From contig URKG01000009.1 of assembly GCA_900548265.1 (NCBI GenBank), forward strand, positions 1 through 64,000: 64,000 nucleotides of DNA. The letters run 5' to 3'. Shown one piece after another: positions 8,600-16,511 of the stretch; the stretch's first letter is position 1; each line of letters begins with the position of its first letter. The stretch comes from an uncultured Collinsella sp. (GTDB lineage Bacteria; Actinomycetota; Coriobacteriia; Coriobacteriales; Coriobacteriaceae). Below the pieces are notes generated by a model that was not told the DNA's origin, ran no database searches, and saw nothing but the letters and a program-made list of their open reading frames with translations. The translations under genes and the position numbers were made by a program.

Positions 8600-8630
8600 T
8601 TTGTATACAGTTTTGTAGACAAAAATACAA
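8600..8630 (-). promoter_or_regulatory. Promoter with palindromic operator for the antitoxin-like gene
   Basis: On the minus strand a -35 TTGTAT and -10 TATACA are separated by exactly 17 bases. An inverted repeat TTTGTCTAC-N6-GTATACAAA (one mismatch) covers the spacer and -10, so binding there would block RNA polymerase. This is the usual layout for autorepression by small RHH antitoxins. Confidence 0.6.
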
Positions 8631-8823
8631 ACAGTTTATCAGGCTAATTAGCTTGTTTTGACCCGCGTGTTCGATAGGAAATGAGCATTGACGGCTTCGA
8701 TACTCCTTTGCTTTTCAGCCTGGAATTTGGATGCTCATTGAACTTCAGGAGGGGAGCGCTTTATTAAGCTATCGAGATTCTGGGCAGGAGCTCTCACTGG
8801 CCTTCGATAATGGGGCCAGCTTA

Positions 8824-8848
8824 ATTCGCGACACAGTGTGTCGCGAAT
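8824..8848. repeat. Short perfect palindrome
   Basis: ATTCGCGACAC and GTGTCGCGAAT form an 11-bp perfect inverted repeat with a 3-nt centre. It could be a protein binding site or a terminator-like hairpin, but it has no T-run. Confidence 0.7.
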
Positions 8849-8950
8849 GGGAGTAGTCGTTAGGTGTCCTTCAATGGCTAGTCATATAAGAACGTCCAAG
8901 TGCCGGATTATGTCATTTAGTGTCGTCCTCAGCGGCTATTCTGGAGGGTC

Positions 8951-9180
8951 GTGGTCAAAAAAGGGCAAATATGAGTACTGTTGCCATTATAGTTGCATTT
9001 ATTTTGCTATAAATAGTAGCTCCTGATGAGATTTGTTCCCATTAGGAGCTACTTTTATTAAACATATGAGGAGAAATAGCGTCGTCTACGGACGTATGGA
9101 ACGTTGAATAGTTCCTGAAGTGATCAAAATCGCTGCTACTAAACAGGTAGCAGTACTCATATTTGCCCTTTTTTGACCAC
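8951..9180. repeat. 230-bp MITE-like element with 35-bp terminal inverted repeats
   Basis: The left end begins GTGGTCAAAAAAGGGCAAAT and the right end is its inverted copy, with two mismatches in 35 positions. The interior has no gene but contains a hairpin AGTAGCTCCT / AGGAGCTACT followed by TTTATT, resembling an intrinsic terminator. Lower G+C than the surroundings and long terminal repeats suggest a non-autonomous mobile element; no flanking duplication is evident. Confidence 0.75.
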
Positions 9181-9285
9181 AGCCCTCTCGGAAACCCTTT
9201 CCAGAGGCGTCAAACAGCCATAATCCAAAGGTCGCCTCAAACAATTAGCCGGTTAAGAGCGTCCATGACTTCCTCTGCAAAAAAC

Positions 9286-9340
9286 TGTACACCAGCATCC
9301 AAAGATGTCGAAAAATGTCGACTTTGGATGTTGGTGTACA
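9286..9340. repeat. ATGTCGA-loop hairpin repeat (family B), copy 2
   Basis: Same hairpin as the copy near 8.2 kb: identical loop, stem CCAGCATCCAAAG against CTTTGGATGTTGG. It is preceded by a decayed family A half (GAGCGTCCATGACT), so both copies share a composite A+B arrangement. Confidence 0.85.
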
Positions 9341-9387
9341 TGTTTAGGCCGTATGGGGTGGGGCCTTGGACGGACGGGATGCGCGTA

Positions 9388-9633
9388 CTAGAGCAGGTTC
9401 TTCTGTACCCATGCGATGATGTCGCTCGATTCGTAGAGTGGCTTGCCGTCGATGAATAGGCAGGGAACCTGGCGCTTTCCGCCGACGGCGATGAGTGTCT
9501 GTTCGGCATCGGAATCGGTCGAGATATTGCGCTCGGGGATGGTCGCGCCGTTATCGGCAAGGAAACGCTTGACCTTTAAGCAATACGGGCAGCCGGTCAT
9601 AACGAATAGCGCGAGCTCGTGATCAGTAGCCAT
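9388..9633 (-). CDS. Glutaredoxin
   Basis: An 81-residue glutaredoxin-fold protein with the classical CPYC active site (Cys15, Cys18), the cis-proline segment VPCLFIDG and the C-terminal ESSDIIAWV helix that binds glutathione in the family. It reduces protein disulfides or mixed disulfides in the cytoplasm. The start MATDHEL is chosen because GGAG lies five bases upstream; the frame continues upstream without a binding site. Size is normal. Whether its reductant is glutathione or another thiol is unknown. The XRE-TipAS regulator gene lies 51 bases upstream on the same strand. Confidence 0.88.
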   Translation of the reverse strand: MATDHELALFVMTGCPYCLKVKRFLADNGATIPERNISTDSDAEQTLIAVGGKRQVPCLFIDGKPLYESSDIIAWVQKNLL

Positions 9634-9684
9634 GGGTCTCCAATCGGTTGAAGTTTTGATTGAAATACCCAAAGCCGCCGCGGT

Positions 9685-10512
9685 CTATGCGCGCGTCAAC
9701 GACGACTCGATGGCCTGTACCAGAAACGCCGTGGCTCCGGTGCCGCAGGGCTTGTCGTAGTAGTCAACAAAGCGCTGGTCGGCAAGATAGCCGTGGGCGA
9801 GGCCCAGATACGCTTCGTTCTGGGGCTCGCATCCCCAGTTGAGAGCAATCCAGCGACGATGCATCGCGACAAGCTTGCGAGCCTCGCTTCCGTCCGCATC
9901 GCCATCGCCCATGGCGATCGATAGCTGGCCCAGAACAGCGCGTTCAAGTTCCTTCATGTCGTTCCATGTCTGAGGATCCATGTCCAGTAACGTTTCGTTT
10001 GCTGCATCGATAGCCTCATTGCCATAGCGCGCCCGCGCTTCGGCGCCGTAGCGCTCCTCGTTTTCCTGTACGGTGTGCCAGCGCTCCAGTTGCGGCAGGA
10101 CGGCGCCCATGAGCGAGACGGCTTCGTCGAGCGACATGCCGGTGTTTTGCGCCAGCCGCGGGGCACAATCTTCAATCATCGCCTCCATGGTGGTGCCGTA
10201 GGTGTACTTGCCGTGGTCGTAGCACCACTTGCAGTAATGGTCGGTCGTGGCGCCCGTGGCATCGGTGCCGCAGTCGTCGGGCGTGAGTATCATGCCGCAG
10301 CTCTGACAATAGTGCTCGGGCATTTCGAGCAGATGAGACAGCGGCTCGCCGGTCACGGCGGCAATGAGTTTCATCATGTCGATGCCCGGTGTGACCTCGC
10401 CGCGTTCCCAACGGCTGATGGCCTGGCGTGTGACGAAGAGCTTGGCGGCGAGCTGCTCCTGGGTAAGGTGATGGGCGCGACGGATGGCAATGAGCTTTTC
10501 TGCAAAGGCCAT
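9685..10512 (-). CDS. XRE-type regulator with zinc ribbon and TipAS-like domain
   Basis: The protein has 275 residues in three parts. Residues 1-62 form a helix-turn-helix of the Cro/cI type (LTQEQLAAKLFVTRQAISRWERG). Residues 66-100 have two CxxC pairs (Cys69/72 and Cys94/97), a zinc ribbon. Residues 130-275 resemble the TipAS drug-binding domain, with EARKLVAMHRRWI and a C-terminal RFVDYYD...GATAFLVQAI. TipAS normally sits behind a MerR head and binds thiopeptides or other ligands; here the DNA-binding head is XRE. The start has AAAGGAGA seven bases upstream. The targets and ligand are unknown. The same combination, with the zinc ribbon in the middle, is known among gut bacteria. Confidence 0.82.
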   Translation of the reverse strand: MAFAEKLIAIRRAHHLTQEQLAAKLFVTRQAISRWERGEVTPGIDMMKLIAAVTGEPLSHLLEMPEHYCQSCGMILTPDDCGTDATGATTDHYCKWCYDHGKYTYGTTMEAMIEDCAPRLAQNTGMSLDEAVSLMGAVLPQLERWHTVQENEERYGAEARARYGNEAIDAANETLLDMDPQTWNDMKELERAVLGQLSIAMGDGDADGSEARKLVAMHRRWIALNWGCEPQNEAYLGLAHGYLADQRFVDYYDKPCGTGATAFLVQAIESSLTRA

Positions 10513-10652
10513 AGCGTCTCCTTTCTGCTGGTTGGCGGCTTAAGCATACGCGGCGGCTTGCTCCCCTCCAAGCAACCGTTGGTTGCACGATGGGGGCCGC
10601 GACAAAGAATTGCGCGCAACGCCCCACGCCTCCATGCCGTACAATGACCGGC

Positions 10653-11390
10653 ATGAAACCTATTGCACACATACATACCGACCTGCCGCAGAAGTTCGGC
10701 ATTCCGCGCAACAGCTTTTTGGCGCCCCATCTGCAGGGGCGCATCGTCTTTGAGCCGGAATTTGCCTCCAATGCAGCAGTTGAGGGCCTGGACTCCTTCT
10801 CTCACCTATGGCTGCTGTGGCGCTTCGAAAACGGAACGCCCGGCGGAACGGCTAAGGACATAGCCGCCGATGCCAAAACGCAGGACAGGTCCGGCACCAA
10901 CGTCAAGTGGTCGAAAACCGTGCGTCCGCCGCGTCTGGGCGGAGCCGAACGTGTGGGAGTGTTTGCCACACGCAGTCCGTTTCGCCCTAACCCCATCGGG
11001 CTCACCTGCGTTAAGCTCGACCGCGTGGAGCTTACCGACGATGGCCCCATCATCCATGTGCTGGGGGCCGACCTGCGCGACGGTACGCCCATCTACGACA
11101 TCAAGCCCTACATTCCATTTGCCGACTGTCACCCGGATGCGACCGGCGGTTGGATTGAGGATGCTCCGTGGCAAGAGCTCGATGTTGAGTTCCCGCAAGC
11201 TCTTCAAGACATGGTCCCGCCCGCAAAGCTCCCCGGTCTGGTTGAGGTCCTTCGCCAAGACCCGCGCCGCGCGGGCAGCAAGCACGAGCCAAACCGCGTC
11301 TATCATCTGGCCTACGCCGGGCTCGACATATCTTTTACGGTCGATAAAACCCAGCTAACCGTGGTCGCCGTCAACGACGCGCAAGACTAA
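10653..11390 (+). CDS. trmO: tRNA (t6A37) N6-methyltransferase TrmO
   Basis: A protein of 245 residues of the TsaA/TrmO family, which uses S-adenosylmethionine to methylate threonylcarbamoyl-adenosine 37 of tRNA-Thr. It shows the beta-barrel core with GLDSFSHLWLLWRF, the family hallmark FATRSPFRPNPIGL, and DLRDGTPIYDIKPYIPFAD. The C-terminal part includes an RVYHLAY segment typical of longer members. The ATG before KPIAHIHTDL is chosen because conservation begins there. It is transcribed divergently from the XRE-TipAS gene, with about 140 bases between them. Confidence 0.9.
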   Translation: MKPIAHIHTDLPQKFGIPRNSFLAPHLQGRIVFEPEFASNAAVEGLDSFSHLWLLWRFENGTPGGTAKDIAADAKTQDRSGTNVKWSKTVRPPRLGGAERVGVFATRSPFRPNPIGLTCVKLDRVELTDDGPIIHVLGADLRDGTPIYDIKPYIPFADCHPDATGGWIEDAPWQELDVEFPQALQDMVPPAKLPGLVEVLRQDPRRAGSKHEPNRVYHLAYAGLDISFTVDKTQLTVVAVNDAQD

Positions 11391-11501
11391 CCAGCCATTC
11401 GTCCGCACCCGTCAAATTAAGCGCCAAACCCCATGCCAAAATCGCCCGTGCTGGTGGACAATAACGCCTACCAAAACAATCACTTTGCACGGGAGTTCAG
11501 C

Positions 11502-12716
11502 ATGAAATACGACTTTAGCTCGCTTATCGACCGCCACGGCATGGATTCCATCGCCGTTGACTCCTGGGGCGAGATCCCCGGTATGGCTCCGAACACACCC
11601 GACGAGGGCTTCGACCGCATTCCCATGTGGGTGGCCGATATGAATTTCGCCACGGTGCCCACGGTTCAGGAGCACATCATTCAGCGCGCTCAGCACCCCA
11701 TGTTTGGCTATTTCAATCCGCGCCCCGAGTATTTCGACCGCATCATCGAATGGCAGAGCCGCCGCAACGGCGTCGAGGGCCTGCGCCCTGAGCACATCGG
11801 CTACGAAAACGGCGTGCTGGGCGGTGTCGTGTCGACGCTGCGCGCGTATGTCCAGCCGGGCGATGCGGTGCTGGTCCACAGCCCCACCTACATCGGCTTT
11901 ACCAAGTCCATCGAGGCCGCGGGCTATCGCATTGTCCACAGCCCGCTTAAACTCGACGACCAGGGCGTGTGGCGCATGGACTTTGAGGACATGGAGTGCA
12001 AGCTCGTCCAAGACCACATCCATGCTGCGGTGTTCTGCTCGCCGCACAATCCCTGCGGTCGCGTATGGGAGCGCGATGAGATCGAGCGTGCCATGGACAT
12101 TTATCGCCAGAACGATTGCGTGGTGATCTCGGACGAGATTTGGTCCGATATCATCCTGCCGGGTCACAAGCATATCCCGACGCAGTCGGTGAGCGAGGAT
12201 GCCCGCATGCGCACGGTTGCCCTCTATGCGCCGAGCAAGACGTTTAACCTGGCGGGTCTGGTCGGCAGCTACCACATCATCTACAACGAGACGCTGCGCG
12301 ACCGCGTGTGCGCCGTGTCCAACAAGACCCACTACAACGAGATGAACGTCCTCTCTATGCACGCGCTTATCGGTGCCTACCAGCCGCAAGGCTACGAGTG
12401 GGTGGACGAGCTTAACCAGGTGCTTGCCGGCAATATCGAGTACTTCTGCGCGTATGCAGAAAAACATTGGAAGGGCGTCGCGTTTTCGCGTCCGCAGGGC
12501 ACGTACATGGTGTTCCTGGACTGCACCGAGTGGTGCCGCGAGCATGGCCGCGATGTTCAGTGGCTGCTCGACGAGGGGGCGCGCGTGGGCGTGGGGTATC
12601 AGGACGGCCGTCCGTTCCACGGGCCCTGTCACATTCGCGTGAATCTGGCGCTGCCGCTTTCGCGCGTAAGGGAAGCGTGCGACCGCCTGGACCGCTACGT
12701 TTTTAATGCACGGTAA
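11502..12716 (+). CDS. MalY/PatB-type PLP-dependent C-S lyase
   Basis: A fold-type I aminotransferase-like enzyme of 404 residues. Family marks are MWVADMNFATVP near the N-terminus, YENGVLGGV, SPHNPCGRVW, ISDEIWSDI and the PLP lysine in APSKTFNLAG. MalY/PatB proteins cleave cystathionine or cysteine conjugates to a thiol, pyruvate and ammonia; in gut bacteria they can release sulfide or thiols. The chosen ATG has GGGAG eight bases upstream and starts MKYDFSSLIDRHG, as in the family. Upstream in-frame codons are not supported. It is probably monocistronic. An aminotransferase activity cannot be excluded. Confidence 0.88.
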   Translation: MKYDFSSLIDRHGMDSIAVDSWGEIPGMAPNTPDEGFDRIPMWVADMNFATVPTVQEHIIQRAQHPMFGYFNPRPEYFDRIIEWQSRRNGVEGLRPEHIGYENGVLGGVVSTLRAYVQPGDAVLVHSPTYIGFTKSIEAAGYRIVHSPLKLDDQGVWRMDFEDMECKLVQDHIHAAVFCSPHNPCGRVWERDEIERAMDIYRQNDCVVISDEIWSDIILPGHKHIPTQSVSEDARMRTVALYAPSKTFNLAGLVGSYHIIYNETLRDRVCAVSNKTHYNEMNVLSMHALIGAYQPQGYEWVDELNQVLAGNIEYFCAYAEKHWKGVAFSRPQGTYMVFLDCTEWCREHGRDVQWLLDEGARVGVGYQDGRPFHGPCHIRVNLALPLSRVREACDRLDRYVFNAR

Positions 12717-12860
12717 GTGAGCACTGCATGCGGGGTCTTCTGCCAAGTCGGCTGGAAGGCCCCACATGGTAAAACGTCTGTAACCATTGGGCACTCGTGT
12801 GACTTCGTTTGCTATTATTTTTTACCGTTTCAGTCTGTGAATAGGATCGTCTGGAGCTCG

Positions 12861-13730
12861 ATGAAAAGACCCCGCCGCTCGATTGCCATATCGCTGTTTG
12901 TTGCGCTTGCGGTGGCGAGCGCCTTTGTCGTTGTGATAGCTGGCTGTTCTGGGCGTAATGACGAAGCCTCGACGTCTGCATTAGAAGGTCTGGACGCCTC
13001 GCAGGTCAAAGACGACGACCTCAAGACGCTCAACGTCGGCAGCGACCTCTATCCACCGTTTGTGTATACCGACGAGTACGGCGATATCGTTGGCCTGGAC
13101 GTCGAGATATTAACCGAGGCTTTGGCCCGCATTGGTTACAAGCCAAAATACCAGTTGATCGATTGGGAAAAGAAGAAGGAACTGCTGGCGAACGGCGAGC
13201 TCGATTGTGTCATGGGCAGCTTTAGCATGACGGGTCGCGAAAACGAGTATCGTTGGGCTGGCCCGTACCTTGCGAGCCGCCAGGTGGTCGCGGTCGATTC
13301 CCAGAGCGATATCTACACGCTTGCCGATCTTGAGGATAAGATCGTGGCGGTTCAGTCCACCACCAAGCCCGAGGACATTTTGCTCAATCGCACAAATGAA
13401 AACGTTCCGCAGATCAAGGAGCTCTACAGCTTTTCGGACGGTTCATATCTGAACCCGGCGCTCGTCGAGGGCCTGGTCGACGCTATCGCCGCGCATGAGT
13501 CCTCGTTCCTCACCTACGAAAAAGACTATGGTGTGACATATCGCATTTTGGATGAGCCGCTGCTAAAGGTTGGTTTGGGCACCGCTTTCGATATCAACGA
13601 TACGCGCGGCATCGACGTCAAGCTCACTCATGCCTACCAAGAAATGCTTGCCGATGGCACCATGGAACGCCTAGTGTCAAAGTACTTTGATGACCCTTCG
13701 CCATTTTTGAATGTGGAGGGCCTGTCATGA
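12861..13730 (+). CDS. Solute-binding lipoprotein (SBP_bac_3), sensor partner
   Basis: The product has 289 residues: signal peptide, lipobox VIAGC (Cys29), then a bilobed family 3 solute-binding domain beginning LNVGSDLYPPFVYTDEYGDIVGLDVEI. The family binds amino acids or other small polar solutes. No ABC permease or ATPase is adjacent; instead the stop codon overlaps the ATG of a hybrid histidine kinase (ATGA), so the two are coupled in translation. The likely role is ligand recognition for that kinase rather than import. The start has GGAG five bases upstream. The ligand is unknown. Confidence 0.85.
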   Translation: MKRPRRSIAISLFVALAVASAFVVVIAGCSGRNDEASTSALEGLDASQVKDDDLKTLNVGSDLYPPFVYTDEYGDIVGLDVEILTEALARIGYKPKYQLIDWEKKKELLANGELDCVMGSFSMTGRENEYRWAGPYLASRQVVAVDSQSDIYTLADLEDKIVAVQSTTKPEDILLNRTNENVPQIKELYSFSDGSYLNPALVEGLVDAIAAHESSFLTYEKDYGVTYRILDEPLLKVGLGTAFDINDTRGIDVKLTHAYQEMLADGTMERLVSKYFDDPSPFLNVEGLS

Positions 13731-15919
13731 TCGATGCGCCCGACAACGCCGCTCAGGAGCGGGACAATCGTTCGACAGGGGCATGGCTCCTTGTCGCTCT
13801 GCTGGGGATAGTGCTCTCGGTTGCTGCCGGCATGATGAGCTACGGTTACATGACGGCCCAAGCCGAGCAGCACTTTGCCGACGTTGTCGATTACGTGGCG
13901 ACGCAGAGCCTTTCCTACGATGCATTCAATAGCGCCTATACGACCAAAAACCTGATACGCGTTATGGAGATTGCCGGAGAGGCAGCGCGCGATATGGAGC
14001 GCGACGGTTCGGTGGATAACACAAGGCTGGAGCTATATGCCGACCAGTTCAACGTGAGCGCACTGATCGTGACGGACGCATCGGGCAATTTGGTGTCTGA
14101 GTCCTCGACGGATGGCGTGGGCTACGAGTCGCTTGCTACGTATCTCAAGGAAGCGCCCGTGCTGGAGGTGGCAACCCATCCGCTTAAGTCCTATACCGCC
14201 CGCATTACGCTTTCGGATGATTCGGTTGCAGACATTGGTTGCGTGGCTCGGCAGGATGGCGAGGGCGTCGTTATCGCGGTAAGGCATCAGGGCGCGAAGG
14301 CGGTCGCGAGTAATACGCTCAAACTGCAGAGCCTGCTCGAAGGCTACGAAACCATCGATAGCGGCAATATCGTGATCGAAAGCGACGGCAAGGTCGTTGC
14401 GACCAATGCCGTTGAACCCACCATATTGGGCGTATTCGATCTGCCTGTGACGGATGTCTTCATTGTCGACGGTATTAAGGATCGATGCCTGGCTGGTAAG
14501 GTCAAATTGATTAACGCCGACGGCGAGTGGTATTTGGGCACATTTGGAAAAGCGCACAAATTCTATGTGTACACCTATGCCTCGGCGCGGCATTACTTCG
14601 AGATCGTCGCCACCGTTGTCGCCTGCGTGCTGGTGCTCTACGGCGGTGCAATAGCCGCTGTTGTGATGATGCGTCGCCGTGCCGAGCGCCAGCGCATGAC
14701 CGATCTGTTGCTGCAGGAGCGCGACTATGGCGACAAGCTGGCAAAGGCGGCGCGTGAGGCCTCGTCCGCGAACTCGGCAAAGACGGAGTTTCTGCGCCGC
14801 ATGAGCCACGATCTGCGCACGCCTATCAACGGCATTCGCGGCATGGTCGAGGTCGGCGATGCCAATGCGGACGATCTGCAAAAGCAGACTGAGTGCCGCT
14901 CAAAAATCTGGACGGCATCGGGACTGCTGCTCGACCTTGCCAACGAGGCACTCGATATGAGTCGCCTGGAGAGCGGGCAGGTCGACCTGAACCTCGTACC
15001 CACAAATTTGGTGGCACTCAACTGTGAAGTGCGCGATATTCTGGAGCGCCAGGCCGAGGAACGTCTGGTGACAATTATCTGCGACCAGCAGACGCTTAAT
15101 CATCCCTATGCTCGGGTGAGCGTGACGCACCTCAAGCGCTTGTTGCTCAATATTGCCGGCAATGCCGTCAAGTACAACCGCCAGGGCGGCTATGTTCGCC
15201 TGGTGTGCCGCGAGGTGGAGCCTGTAGATGGCGTCCCTGTCTATGAATACACGATCACCGACAACGGTATTGGCATGAGCGAGGAGTTCCAACAGCACCT
15301 CTACGAGCCGTTTTGCCGCGAGGAGCAGCAGGTGGAAGGCGCTTCGTCGAGAACTGGCCTGGGCGCGCCTATCGCAAAACAGCTGGTCGAGCTTATGGGC
15401 GGAACCATGAGCTTTACGAGTGTCTTGGGGCAGGGGACGACGTTTACCATCCGTCTGCCGTTCGAGAAATGCAAGCGTTCCGAGATTTCTCAGGATGTGC
15501 GCGTGGACGCGGGAGATGGCGATGCGCTCCAGGGCTTGCGCGTTTTGCTCGTAGAGGATAACGATCTGAATGCCGAGATCGCGCAGTTTACGCTCAGCCG
15601 TGCCGGTGCCGTCGTGACGCATGCCAAGGATGGCGAGTCTGCCGTTGAGGCGTTTGCCGCGAGCGCACCGCACGAGTACGACGTGGTGTTGATGGACATC
15701 ATGATGCCTGGCATCGATGGCCTTGAGGCCACGCGTCGGATTCGAGCACTCGATCGCGAGGATGCCGCGACCACGCCGATTATCGCCGTGAGTGCCAACG
15801 CCTTTGCCGACGACCGCAGACTTTCGCGCGAGGCGGGCATGGACGCGCACCTGAGTAAACCCGTGAGCTCGCAGGAGCTCGTTGAGGCGCTTGCGCACAT
15901 AGCTGCCGACGCTTCATAA
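13727..15919 (+). CDS. Membrane hybrid histidine kinase with receiver domain
   Basis: A protein of 730 residues: TM1 about 19-40, an extracytoplasmic sensor of about 250 residues (Cache/PAS-like in size), TM2 about 292-315, HisKA with SHDLRTPINGIRG (His361), HATPase with N-box around Asn479 and G-boxes DNGIGM and TGLGAPIAK, and a C-terminal receiver with phosphoacceptor Asp657 (VVLMDIMMPG) and Lys711. There is no HPt or output domain, so a separate phosphotransfer protein or response regulator outside this window is needed. The start overlaps the stop of the binding-protein gene. It is related in its C-terminal half to the other hybrid kinase encoded just downstream on the opposite strand. 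Confidence 0.9.
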   Translation: MIDAPDNAAQERDNRSTGAWLLVALLGIVLSVAAGMMSYGYMTAQAEQHFADVVDYVATQSLSYDAFNSAYTTKNLIRVMEIAGEAARDMERDGSVDNTRLELYADQFNVSALIVTDASGNLVSESSTDGVGYESLATYLKEAPVLEVATHPLKSYTARITLSDDSVADIGCVARQDGEGVVIAVRHQGAKAVASNTLKLQSLLEGYETIDSGNIVIESDGKVVATNAVEPTILGVFDLPVTDVFIVDGIKDRCLAGKVKLINADGEWYLGTFGKAHKFYVYTYASARHYFEIVATVVACVLVLYGGAIAAVVMMRRRAERQRMTDLLLQERDYGDKLAKAAREASSANSAKTEFLRRMSHDLRTPINGIRGMVEVGDANADDLQKQTECRSKIWTASGLLLDLANEALDMSRLESGQVDLNLVPTNLVALNCEVRDILERQAEERLVTIICDQQTLNHPYARVSVTHLKRLLLNIAGNAVKYNRQGGYVRLVCREVEPVDGVPVYEYTITDNGIGMSEEFQQHLYEPFCREEQQVEGASSRTGLGAPIAKQLVELMGGTMSFTSVLGQGTTFTIRLPFEKCKRSEISQDVRVDAGDGDALQGLRVLLVEDNDLNAEIAQFTLSRAGAVVTHAKDGESAVEAFAASAPHEYDVVLMDIMMPGIDGLEATRRIRALDREDAATTPIIAVSANAFADDRRLSREAGMDAHLSKPVSSQELVEALAHIAADAS

Positions 15920-15921
15920 GC

Positions 15922-15961
15922 ATATGGCCCGGTTCCAAGGTGGGTTGGAACCGGGCCATAT
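15922..15961. terminator. Bidirectional terminator between convergent genes
   Basis: A 17-bp perfect stem (ATATGGCCCGGTTCCAA and its complement) with a 6-nt GGTGGG loop lies directly after the hybrid kinase stop and before the stop of the convergent flavin-binding protein gene. Confidence 0.8.
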
Positions 15962-15989
15962 TGCTATTTGTGAGTTTTGCTTTTGAGGC

Positions 15990-16469
15990 TTACTTTTCTT
16001 GAATCTGCTTGCCGCAGAGATGCTCAATCGTAATCTCGTAGAGCTGGACGCCCTTAATGTCCTTGGCGATTTCCTCTTCGACTTCTTCGGCAGAAGGGTA
16101 GTACTTAAGCGCGAGCTGGCGGACTTTATCCTCGATAAACGCGGGGGTGTCATTCGCCAGGCGGCAGCGGCCAAAGACCACGGTACTCATAACGTAGGGG
16201 GCCCAGTCACCGTCCTGGTACCACTCGTTGCCGTAAACGGTAAAGCAGACCTTGTCATCGCGCTTGAGTGCGTCGACCTTGTGGCCGGCCTTGGCGCCAT
16301 GGAAATAAATCTTGTCGTGCTCGGCGTCAAAGAAGTAGTTGACGGGAATGGCGTACGGGTAGCCATCGTCGCCGTTGACGGCAAAGACCCCGCGCTTGCA
16401 GGTAGCGAGCAGTTCGCGCGCTTCCTCGTCAGTGATGGCGCGTTTCTTTCGACGTAAGGGCCTAAACAT
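15990..16469 (-). CDS. Pyridoxamine 5'-phosphate oxidase-like flavin-binding protein
   Basis: The protein has 159 residues with a split-barrel flavin-binding fold. It contains the run GVFAVNGDDGYPYAIPVNYFF, the IYFHGAKAGHKVDAL segment and KVCFTVYGNEW, typical of small PNPOx-like or NimA-related proteins that bind FMN, F420 or haem. The precise reaction is unknown; some relatives detoxify nitro compounds. The basic N-terminal start MFRPLRRKKRAITDEEA is preferred, with AGGA upstream; an upstream ATG is less likely. It lies convergent to the hybrid kinase and 42 bases before the start region of nothing else on its strand. Confidence 0.82.
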   Translation of the reverse strand: MFRPLRRKKRAITDEEARELLATCKRGVFAVNGDDGYPYAIPVNYFFDAEHDKIYFHGAKAGHKVDALKRDDKVCFTVYGNEWYQDGDWAPYVMSTVVFGRCRLANDTPAFIEDKVRQLALKYYPSAEEVEEEIAKDIKGVQLYEITIEHLCGKQIQEK

Positions 16470-16511
16470 CGTTGGCTTCCTTTCTGGTCGTGCGTGGTGG
16501 TTGGGCATAAA

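Larger units (their letters stand above)
8640..9387. other. Gene-free stretch made of repeats
   Basis: No credible gene is seen. It holds a short palindrome, a degenerate family A half-site (TAGTCATATAAGAACGTCC), a 230-bp inverted-repeat element and a second family B hairpin. The remaining 150 or so bases next to the antitoxin-like promoter show nothing I recognise. Confidence 0.7.

Noticed and set aside
9061..9180. Small gene in the 230-bp element
   Set aside because: Possible frames lack ribosome sites and are interrupted by the terminal repeat.
11412..12794. Minus-strand open frame opposite the PatB-like gene
   Set aside because: Shadow; it also runs beyond the real gene into non-coding DNA.
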